Source: Malurus cyaneus samueli
Taxonomy: Eukaryota; Chordata; Aves; Passeriformes; Maluridae
Length of the DNA: 64,000 bases
Direction of reading: 5' to 3'
NCBI GenBank assembly: GCA_009741485.1
Contig: CM019214.1
Location: forward strand, 52,717,310 to 52,781,309
Below, piece after piece: positions 49,672-59,263 of the stretch. Position 1 is the first letter of the stretch. Every line of letters starts with the position of its first letter. A program made the translations under genes and the position numbers. The notes below the pieces were generated by a model. That model ran no database searches. It was not told the DNA's origin and was given only the letters and a program-made list of their open reading frames with translations.

Positions 49672-50050
49672 CAATTGTTATTAAAGGATCTGTGTGTCTG
49701 TGGACTATGAATGATGCTGGCTTTCAGGAGAAAGAAAAAATATTGATTATTGTATACTGACTTTTTGTAATCTTGTACAATTGTAACGCATCACAAGTGG
49801 GGATGGGAAAGAGGAATATTCTGGCTTATTTCCTAGACTGTTATAAAAAAATGTGTTAGGAAGGCATAAATGTAACAAGTATCACACTGTATATAAAGGT
49901 ATCAATGTTTGTCCTGTATAAGAAATATTAAATTACAACAGCAGTTTCATTTAAACTTCTGGGTTATGTTTGAGCCTGAAATTTTAATGAAGTGCAATAC
50001 TGAGTGTGCCTCATATCTCGCAGCTGTAAACATAATGGAATGTACATGTC

Positions 50051-50056
50051 AATAAA
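50051..50056 (+). terminator. MYCBP2: Distal poly(A) signal AATAAA of MYCBP2
   Basis: AATAAA in the context GTCAATAAAGCC, with T/G sequence 40-50 bases downstream (ACAAATGTGTAAG) and a G-rich element about 80 bases downstream. Most likely the main 3' end. Confidence 0.75.
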
Positions 50057-50724
50057 GCCACTGTACATTTTTATACAGTGAAAGTCTAACAAATGTGTAA
50101 GCCTCCATTTTCAGAAACACTTTTAAAGCAGAGTGGGGGGAGGGAGGTGGAAGAGGGAGGGTGTCCTTCAATTGTTTCAACAGAAATAATTATTTTTGAA
50201 AAAGTAGGCAAGTTTTTTGGGTAAACTAGTGTTTATGGAAGTACTTAAGACATAAAAAGCATTGCTCCATTTTTTGACAGAAAACCTGGATAAGTGTGGT
50301 AGCATTCATATGAAGAACTTTATTTCCATTTAAATTACAGTGTTTTAAAACACAAAAGAAGACTGCAATTTAAATTATTTTTGTTCAGTTATATTTTACT
50401 GAAGACTCTTAATCACTCCCACTTCTAGAACAAACAGCCTTTTTCATGAATTTCAAAATGTTCATTTCATAAGAGTCCCAAGTGCTTTGCACATGCATAA
50501 TGAATGCAAAATATAACTTCCACTAAAAACTTTTTTCTGTAAGATTTTGTTTCTAGATTTTTTTTTTCTTAGATGTGTTCAACTCCTAGCATTTCTGTCT
50601 TGAAGCTGATGAAACGTGTATTACTAGCTTTTACATTTAGGATGTTGGTAGATGGCATCCACATCAGACAATATTGATCAGACTGGAACTGTGGGATCCA
50701 TCTTGCCTAACTTCAGACATTTGT

Positions 50725-50812
50725 GATCACAGAATTACAGGTTCGGTTGGAAGGACTTTTGGAGATCGTCTTGTCCAGCCCCACCACTAAAACAGGCTCA
50801 CCTAGAGGAGGT
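50725..50812 (-). mobile_element. CR1 LINE 3'-end fragment, minus orientation
   Basis: GATCACAGAATTACAGGTTC, then GGTTGGAAGGACTTTTGGAG and ATCGTCTTGTCCAGCCCC match the reverse complement of an avian CR1 3' terminus. A CR1 piece of opposite orientation follows within 100 bp. Confidence 0.88.
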
Positions 50813-50907
50813 TATGGATCTCTGCACTTTGAAAGAGTTCTGAATAGTTCACACACCTCTGAAGTACAACTGATCTTACTCACTCTAGCTCTGCTGAGGA
50901 ATCAGGG

Positions 50908-51140
50908 TGGATCAAAAGGCCAAGGCCAATTGTAGGAGATTCAACAAAGCCAAGGACTGGATCCTACACTTGGGTTTCAACAACCCCATGCAGTGCTATG
51001 GGCTGGAAAGCTGCCCAGCAGGAAAGCACCTGGAGGTGCTGGTGAAGTGGCTGAGAAGGTCAATGGCATCTAGCCTGTATCAAAAATAGTGTGTCCAGCA
51101 GGACCAGGGAAGTGATTGTCCCTGTACTGGATGTCTGAGC
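50908..51140 (+). mobile_element. CR1 LINE internal fragment, ORF2 3' part, plus orientation
   Basis: It contains AAGGCCAATTGTAGGAGATT, CAACAACCCCATGCAGTGCT and CAGCAGGACCAGGGAAGTGA. The translation keeps the CR1 ORF2 pattern FNKAKDWILHLGFNNPMQ and CPAGKHLEVLV, then SMASSLYQK, with an internal deletion between. A dead copy. Confidence 0.9.
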
Positions 51141-53063
51141 CAGTCATATCTAGAAAATTTCGATGTAGCACCTTAATTACAAATTAATTCTATTTTTTAA
51201 TTTTTTGGCCTTTTATTTTAATGTGAATGTTAATTTAGAAAATGGAGATCACTGTGTGGAAAGGACATGACACTGTTCATGTTTATTAAGTGGATAGAGT
51301 GAGGGGTAGGCAATACTGGGGAAACATTTCTCTGACACAAAACTGACCACCCCCTATCACCACTCCACAGAGGCGGCACAGCCACGTGTGAGCATCAGGC
51401 TCTCGCACAGAGCTCAGCTCCCTCACGTAATGGTTCAACCTTGGACACGCTGCTCCTTCGCTGTCTCAGACATTCACGTCACCACATCTCCCCCACGCCG
51501 ATCTCTACTGGTGATTATAGCAGATGCCAGAACAGGCTGCTAATCAGATCAGTCTACAATAAGATTGCTGTATGCCTTTCCAGCAGTCTCACATGTTTTT
51601 CTGTCAGCTGTTGATCTACAGCCCACGCAATGGAAATAGTTTTTGTTTGTACTACCCTGTTTGCCACAGCCCATCACACTCAACTAATTTATACCAAGCT
51701 CGGCTGCCGGCCAAGGGGAGGCCTCAGTGCTTACCCTTGAATTATTAGTGTATGAATAGCTTAAACTTTAATGGGTGTATCCACCCACTGAACACAAAGT
51801 GAACAGTAGAAGTTAATAAGACACAACTAATTAACATGTCACCATCAGGGCTGAATGAGCTTCGTCCTTACAAAACAGGTTTTGCTGATTCCATCATGCT
51901 ACATTCATGTTTCACCTAGACAGAGGCTTAGTTAGGGAGCTTCTGGACCACCCAGTCATTTGGAATAGAGCTCAAACTTTGCAGGGCTTTTCCACTGCCC
52001 TCTGGTTAAGCCATGCCAGACACTGCAGGTGACAGAGTGCAGTGGCTGTAGGTCAGAAGCCTTGTCCCTCAGCCCAGGGTGTACTGGAAGGCTGTGCCGT
52101 GCAGCCCCTACTCTCACTGATGGGATCTGGTAGTGAGCTTGCGCTGCCCAGTGTTCCAGGTGTCTGCCTCCTCTCCAGGTGTTCCTGCAGAGATGCAGCC
52201 AAATATAGAACAAGAAAGTGATTACGCAGCAACCAGCTGCAAAGGGGATCACGAGTCCTTGATCATCACCCAAAGATGTTCCCTGCCATCTGGTCCAGGG
52301 TGTTTTCGCAGGTAATACCCACCTCTGCAATCTGTTGGGATTCAGCAAGTACTCTCTGCTCTTGACACAACGTGTCATGCAGGCTGTGGGCTGCTGCTTG
52401 AAATACAATCCCTTTGGATGTAACAAGTTTCTTTCCATTTACCTAATCCAGGACAATGAAACCTGGGACGGGTACTTGTGGCAGTGCTTTGGGTCATCCA
52501 CTGAGCAGCACACAATGCTCTTTGCTGTCGCCATCCGTGGCATTGCTTCTATACTCCCACTCATTTCTGCATCCCAGGTGACTCAAGTATCCCTAGCCAG
52601 TGTTAGGTCTCAGCTGATCTATTATTTCCACCTCCCTGTCTGTTCATTCAGTAATAACTCCTTTCCTGGATGTGACTTTGTATACATCCTACACTGCACA
52701 GTTTAACTTGCTGGCTCAGTCTGCTGCCCTGGAAAGCATTCCCGCTCCACCCAGCCACATTCCCAGGTCTCTTCTCTGCCACATACTCTGCCAGAGCAGC
52801 TATTAGAAGAAGGAAGGATGGCATTAAATATGTTGGCAAAGGGAGTGCACACTGCACTGTGGCCACATGTGCAGCAGTGTCACATCACTTAAAGTTAGAG
52901 ATTTGGGTGGTTTGGTGTAAATGAGCTATGATCCACTAGCAGTAACTCACCATCCTAATGCCAGTTCCTAACAAGATGCTTAGAAACTTGACTGGGGGAC
53001 CTGAACAGCAGCTTTTTAAAAGCATTTGCCTGCGGGCAGGTTCTATCAGTGGACTGCCACAGA

Positions 53064-53101
53064 GCAATAATTGCAATGGGGTGATTGCAATAATTGCAAT
53101 G
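53064..53101. repeat. Direct repeat of GCAATAATTGCAATG with three ATTGCAAT palindromes
   Basis: The self-complementary octamer ATTGCAAT occurs at 53070-53077, 53084-53091 and 53093-53100. The first and last are inside two copies of the same 15-base direct repeat, about 23 bases apart. Confidence 0.85.
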
Positions 53102-54357
53102 TAGTTGGTGTAAACACAACTCCCCACAGGTTTTGCTCTAATGGACATAATGTATGTAAGATGATACACTGTGTTTGCATCCACCTCTGTCTCCCTTTTC
53201 TCCAAAAAGAATTTGAGCAATAACATTCCAGTTCAAGATGCTGTTACTCATAAGATTGTTGTCTCTATTTCTACATCTTTGGGTTTTTTCCATGCTCCCA
53301 GTGGATTGTGGAATGGCCTGGGCTCATAAATCTTTATTTCCCTCCTGATGGAGGCTGGGCACAATTACCTACCTCCCACCAACCAAATCCTACATTTTAG
53401 CACACCCGGACTGCCTTACTGCTCAATGACTGAATTTGACATTACCCATGAATAGGTGCCCATTGACAGGACTTTGGATCTGTTCATCCAGCACTCATAC
53501 ATTCAAAGAATGGGTGAATAACTTTGGGGGTTTGCACCCAGTGCTATCAAGACTTACAAACAAGCCGTATTTGAAACCCAGCATTAGGGTGTCCTTGCAG
53601 GACACGTTTCAGATGACACATAAGGTACCCTCTTCTGTGCCTTGGTACCAAGTCTAATCCTAATACAAATGCCAGCCCCCTCTTAGCAATAAATCTGTTT
53701 GGGAATTTTTACCACTGTGGCTTGCTAATCATGTTAACTCCTCACCCACTGGCAGAGTCTGATTTCCACTGATTTGCTGCACAAAATGCAGAGAAAACCC
53801 TTGTAAACAAAAACCTCTTCCACCAGGATGCTGTCAGGTCGACACTTAGATGAGCTGGTGCTGTCCCTTTTCAGCAGCATTGTTCTCCTGTCCACAGTTC
53901 ACATCATGGCAAAGATGAGGCGCTGTCTGTGCTATCTGTGCTGCTGTGCGCAGCCCACTCCACCCATTTGTAGGCAGCCCTAGCCAAGGCCATGCCAGGA
54001 GACTCCCAGATCAGAGGGATTCCAGTAAACAGCAGTTTTTACTGTGTTACCTAACAAAATACAGCAGAGTGGTACCACAGCTTTTACCCATGAAGCAATC
54101 ATGTGAGCCATTCATCTGGAAAGAATTAACTAGAGCCTCTAGAGACAGAAACAATATTTAGACAGTGAGGAGCCTTTTAAAAGAATTATCTCCAGCTTCT
54201 ACTGAAGCATGAGGTAGACATCAGGTAATCAGCCTGTTGCAAGCAACACTCTATTCTGCTGTTGCTAATCCTTAGTTTTATCTTTTTATTGTTCTGTGGC
54301 CATGAGGCCTTAAATTGAGGCCCACTAGTTTAAAGACCATTTCACTTGTTGCTTCTT

Positions 54358-54426
54358 GGGTTTTTTTTTTTTGGGTTTTTTTTGTTTTCGTTTTTGTTTT
54401 GTCTTGGGTTTTTGTTTTTTTTTTTC
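54358..54426 (+). repeat. T/G low-complexity tract
   Basis: Runs of T broken by GGG and single G, C. It is similar in style to tracts at 61991-62090 and 63399-63550. No unit length is constant. Confidence 0.9.
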
Positions 54427-57400
54427 AGTTCCTGTTTTATGAGTCTTGCTTGTGATAGATAGAATGTACTTACTTTATCAGTCCATAATACTACATTCTC
54501 ACAGTGTAAGGAAGTTCCATGCCCTAGAAAATCTTCCTGTATAGATATATTAAGATAATGAGACCAGGAAGTTTCCCTAATGATATCTATTGCTGAAAAA
54601 CATTCACTTCTTTTTGGAATTGATAAAGAACAAGTTCAGATTTCCTCTGGTTTTTATTTTTCAGTGCAATCTGTTGAGGATTAAGATTGTCATCGACATT
54701 CTAGACCAGGTCTTTCAGCCACTACTTATCACACTAATGTTCTCCATGTTTTTCACAGCTTGTATTTTCATTAAATCTGAGTGGGCTACTCATGCCCTGA
54801 AAGCCTGACATACTTTCATCATAGCTGGATCTGGTCTGTTGTTGTTACTTAATTCTCTTCCAACTACTGTGATTTTCCCCTCTGCATTCTTACCCTAGCC
54901 AAATGCAAGCCAGGCTTATCAGGGTGGAGCACAGCTGCTTGCTTCAGGAATGCTTCAGAGCTACTTGAATATGGCCAAAAAGTCAGCACAGGAGACTTTC
55001 ACTGCTAAAAGGTGCAGCATTTATAATCAAGACCTGGCATTTGCAATGAGGCTGTGGCTTCATCAGGCAGGCAGTCTGCTAGCTGAAATGAGGTGCTCCT
55101 GTAAAACCTGAGCCTGAGGTGGTGAGATCCCCCATTAGACTCTGGGATGTTACTGGCTATCTCTTGCCTTTTATGTCCATGGGCTGTTCCTCATCTTCAC
55201 AAGGTGACAGTGAGGGCTGCTTCACATCTCTCCCATAAGCGAGTGACTCTTCCACCAGAAAAACTGGAACTTCAGAGAGCTTCTCCTTCTGTTTCAGAAA
55301 AATAAAAAAATTACAATGTAATTTCCTCAATAGTCTAATTTCTGCATAGCGGGGCTCAGCACAGGCCCCGGACTTTTTCTGTTAAAACTGAAAGTGTACA
55401 CAAAATAATTTCACCTTCATAATTTAAAATATTCTTCTCTCAAAAACTCATCACCTGTTAGTTAAGTGATTAAAAAGGCAGAGAGCCTGCAGAATGCAGA
55501 CACACCTGATAAAGGAGTCCAAGTTCCTGACTGAAGCTCTAAGGTGCCCAGCCACAGCTGACAACAACACAGCTCTTTCACAGACCAGCCCAGGCCTGAG
55601 AATGTTCTTTGGACCTTTACTGCTTGGACCCTTTGCAATCTGCTGCCACCTATCTCAGTGCCACCTCCCTGAGTCCAAGAGCTCTGCCAACAGCAGGGCT
55701 TTGCCTGCCAGCTAAGCCACAGCCAGGGGGTCACCAGGAGTCCACACCACCAGCTGCCCCCAGGTTTTCTTTCATTCAGTTCTGATGAACTCCCCAGCTC
55801 CTGTGCTTTGCCAGCTGACACCACAGACATTTTTCTCAATGCTCTGCACCATGTCCAGGGCCTGGTTCAGCCTCAAGGACAGAGCTGCAGCTGCCTTTCT
55901 TGCTGATTTTAGCTGCTCTGTCCCCAGATATGTGACACTGAGGGCCCTTTCCATACTTACTCTCCCCTCCTACACACACAAAGGATGCCTAAAACATACA
56001 CAAGCGGTTACAACAAAGCGAATAAGGGCAGAGGCAGTGAGCCAAACTTTGTTTACCCCGAAGATAAGGCAGCAAAGTGTAACTGCACGGCACTGTAAGA
56101 AGTCCCTCCCTGTAAGTCAATACATTGAAACTCAGATAATACAAGAAAGGGTTTTAAAGTAATGTTACCTTAAAAATAATGACATGTTACAGATGTTACA
56201 TCACCCAAGACTTCTATACAAACTCAGAGAATATTTGTTTTGGTCAAAAGATGTTCCTTTTTCTTTTTTTTTTTTTTTTCCTGCAGACCCCAGAATTTGA
56301 CCAAGAAGAAAATATATTTTTACTTATCTCACATGACATGGCTCAGTTAAATCCCATCATAACGGATGTAATCCTGCTTTAAAGCAGTAAGAGAGGTGAC
56401 CAGGAGAAATATAGCTACTTGCTTTGTATTTGTTGACAAGTAATAGATCCTTCTCCTACAGAGTGGGCCTGGGTCTGGTTCCAACCTTTGCAGTCAGATT
56501 CTGACTTTGTCTCCCACATCTCCAGCAGTTTGCAAGTTATATACTTGCAAATATAACCTCCCTTTACTAGAAATTGTTATCTTCCCACCATTAGAAACCA
56601 GCTCTGCTGGAACACAGGGCTGAAAATACAATTCCTAGCAGCAAGAATTGAAGACACTGAATATTTCCATATGGGGACAGCAAAAGTTATTGCCGGTTTC
56701 TTGACAGTATTGGCTTTGTTCCTAAACACATCTTATTATCTACCAAGGTTCACACAGTTGTCTCATATAACTGAGCAAATTATACAGTCATATATTTGCT
56801 ATTTACAAGCTTGTCTAAGATGTTCATTAATCTGCACAAGGTGAGGTCATAACTCACCTCTTATTTCCAGATTTTTGTTGCATTTCCTGAAAAGCTGAAG
56901 ACAGATGGAGATTCATAAATACACACAGAACTATAATGGCTGAGCTTTAGTAAATGGCTCAAGACATTTTGAATTGGAAAAAAAGAGATTATTTTCTCAC
57001 ACAAACTCAAAATAAAAATTAACATTTCCCCACTGAAAAACAATCCTCTTTCTATACAAATATTTTTTTCTCACTAATAATCTCAAGGAAGTAGACTTAA
57101 AAAATGGAAAAAAAATTAACAGACTTTACGTATGCAAGGAAACATATTTACATAAAGTGCTTCTCAAAGATTTCAGGGATGTGAGTGACCACTGAAGAAT
57201 GTTTCAAAGCCATTTCAAGACTGGGGCAAGCACCAGATCACATCCAGCTGTTTCCAAGAAACTTAATGGCAGGAATTGGGATCACAGCCATTCCAGCAGT
57301 AATTTATTTACTATAACTTGCAATAAATGAATAATTAAGTTTTGTAAATCTCAGCAATTGTGGACAGTTTAGACATATCCAAGGTTGAGAAATGAGGCAT

Positions 57401-57693
57401 ATTGGAGTGTACCACATATATGAGGACATGTGGTGACAAGGCATTTGCAGCTTACAGGAAACGTCACACGTCACATTGTCTTCTCTGCCTGGCAATATCC
57501 CCAGCGCATCATTCTGAATACCTGCTGGCCCCAGCACACCTTTTTGGTTTGCTTCCCCCATTACATCTATCCTAAGGCCAGCCTCACACGGTGCTCTCAA
57601 ATCATAAATCAAAACTGGCTGTGCTGGTGATAAAGACACAGCTCCATTGCTGGTAATATTCCATGTGTCCAAACGACCAGGAAGGCTCACGAC

Positions 57694-58283
57694 AGCCGGG
57701 TTGTATCAGGAATAATGTGGCCAGCAGGACCAGGGCAGTGATTGTCCCCCTGTGCTGGGCACTGGTGAGGCCACAGCTGAAGCGCTGTGTCCAGTTCTGG
57801 GCCCCTCACTGCATCAAAGACACTGAGGGGCTGGAGCGTGTCCAGAGCAGGGCAATGGAACTGGGGAAGCGTTTGGAACACAAGTCCTGTGAGGAGCAGC
57901 TGACGGAGCTGGGGTTGTTCACCCTGCAGAAAAGGAGGGTCCTGTCACTCTCCACAATCCCTGAGAGGAGGCTGTAGCCACGCCGGGCTCAGCACCTTCA
58001 CCCAGGCAAAGTGACAGGACAAGAGGACATAGTTATAAGCCGTGCCAGGGGACGTTCAGGTTGGACATGAGGAGGAATTTCTTCACAGAAAGGGTGATTG
58101 AGCATTGGAATGAGCTGCCCAGGGAGATGGTGGAGTCACCATCCGTGGAGGCGTTTAAGGAGAGACCGGACACGGCATTGAGGAGGCACTGAGTGCCATG
58201 GCGTGGCTGACATGGGAGTGTTCGGTCACAGGTTGGACTCGATTATCTCGGAGGGCTTTTCCAACCTAACTGATTCTGGGATT
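57694..58283 (+). mobile_element. CR1 LINE, about 590-bp 3' portion, next to the FBXL3 promoter
   Basis: The first part encodes the end of the CR1 ORF2 protein ([20 protein letters not shown], then [12 protein letters not shown]). After that come the 3'UTR blocks GGACATGAGGAGGAATTTCT, GAGCTGCCCAGGGAGATGGT, TTCGGTCACAGGTTGGACTC and the end TTTTCCAACCTAACTGATTC. The terminal wording is the form common in neoavian and songbird CR1 copies. It is the longest and least decayed CR1 of the window and ends about 190 bp before the putative FBXL3 start site. Confidence 0.95.
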
Positions 58284-58474
58284 ACCCCCGGCACACCCCC
58301 AGACTTCACGACTCCCTGCCCCAGGCAGGCGACGCCCAGGGCCGAGCACGAGCGGAAAAGAGAAAGGAAGAGGAAGAGGAGAGGGAGCGGCGCCGTCCTC
58401 GCTCGCGGCGCCGCGGGGGTGCTCTGAGGGAGGGCGGGCGCCGCTCCCGCCCGCCCGCCCGCCGCCATTTTGGC

Positions 58475-58683
58475 TGTTCGCGTCGCTTCCGCCGCTGAAG
58501 TAAACAGAGAGCGAGGCAGGGAAGGAGGGAATCGGCGACGCGGGCGGGACGGGACGGACGGACGGCCGGGGAAGAAGCGGCGGCCCTGGGGTTGACTTCG
58601 GCGGAGAGAGCTGATGTGGCCGGAGCGGAGGCGCCAGCGCGGCCCCAGCCCCGGTTAATACGAAGCGCAGCAGGAGCCGCCAG
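58475..58683 (+). other. FBXL3: FBXL3 non-coding exon 1 (5'UTR)
   Basis: The 3' end is set by a good donor, GCCGCCAG|GTGACGG at 58683/58684. The 5' end is only inferred from the YY1/Sp motif cluster. No ATG opens into the FBXL3 frame. It holds one short upstream ORF (58614-58658). Confidence 0.7.
58614..58658 (+). promoter_or_regulatory. Upstream ORF in the FBXL3 5'UTR, 14 codons
   Basis: It reads MWPERRRQRGPSPG then TAA, in a weak start context (C at -3, T at +4). It ends 25 bases before the exon 1 donor, so it is complete within the leader and does not overlap the main start. Confidence 0.6.
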
Positions 58684-59171
58684 GTGACGGGGCGAGAAGG
58701 GGCGGGCGGCGGCGCAGCCCTCAGGGTCCCAGGCCCCAGGAGCGGCGGGGCCGGCGAAGCTCGGGGCCTGCGGGGCTGGCGGAGCCCTGCACCCCGAGTC
58801 GGGGCTGGGCCGGAAGGAGCCGACCCTGAGGGGAACCTTCTCCGGGAATAGCGGGCGATCCCTAAATCTTAGTCCTTCGATTTTGGGGATCGCTGCTTCG
58901 CAGCTTTCCCGTGATAGCGATAATAAATCGTGAAGCCCTCTCTGTGTCCTGATAACGGAACAGGTTGGTTGCGGCAGGGAGGGGTTGGGTTCGTGCTCGG
59001 GTCGCTCCCTGTTTTTGCCCGTGCTCCGCTTTAGCGCATTCCTGGTGTTCCTAGACCAGCCTTTGTGCGGGGGTGAGGCACAGCGAGCAGGTTCCTGGGT
59101 AAGCGTTATCAGTACGGTGCAAACAGCTCTGCACAGTGGTTTGTTTTGTTTGGTTTTGGTTGTGTGTTGTT

Positions 59172-59203
<32 letters not shown>

Positions 59204-59253
59204 TGGCCGTTGTGTTCTGGCTTGCACCTTACTCGGTAATAAAAACAATGTTA

Positions 59254-59263
59254 AGCACGTGCT
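59254..59263. promoter_or_regulatory. FBXL3: Palindromic E-box AGCACGTGCT in FBXL3 intron 1
   Basis: A perfect 10-base palindrome around the canonical CACGTG E-box (59256-59261), about 570 bases past exon 1. CLOCK/BMAL1, MYC and USF proteins bind such sites. Binding here is only an inference. Confidence 0.45.

Larger units (their letters stand above)
49404..50075 (+). other. MYCBP2: MYCBP2 3'UTR
   Basis: Runs from the stop to just past the distal AATAAA. It is AT-rich with moderate conservation-like blocks but no motif I can name with confidence. The exact cleavage site is inferred as 15-25 bases past 50056. Confidence 0.75.
50076..57693. other. MYCBP2-FBXL3 intergenic region, 7.6 kb
   Basis: No gene recognised. 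It contains a G-rich element at 50135, two CR1 pieces (50725-50812 and 50908-51140), a block of higher GC and longer open frames at about 51.3-54.2 kb, a T/G tract at 54358-54426, a second odd block at 55.4-56.4 kb, and AT-rich sequence after 56.4 kb. Possible exon-like items are given under the findings. A retroviral origin for the GC-richer blocks was considered but I found no LTR pair, primer-binding site or recognisable pol motif. Confidence 0.6.
58290..58860 (+). promoter_or_regulatory. FBXL3: CpG-island promoter of FBXL3
   Basis: Abrupt rise in GC and CpG after the CR1. It contains stacked CCCGCC boxes (about 58446-58463, Sp-family type) running into GCCGCCATTTTGGC at 58461-58474, a good YY1 site of the kind found at start sites of housekeeping genes. 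No TATA box. Initiation near 58475-58500 is inferred. The island ends in intron 1. Confidence 0.88.

Noticed and set aside
51300..54200. Endogenous retrovirus as the source of the GC-richer intergenic block
   Set aside because: I found no LTR pair, primer-binding site, or recognisable gag, pol or env motif, so I leave it unassigned.
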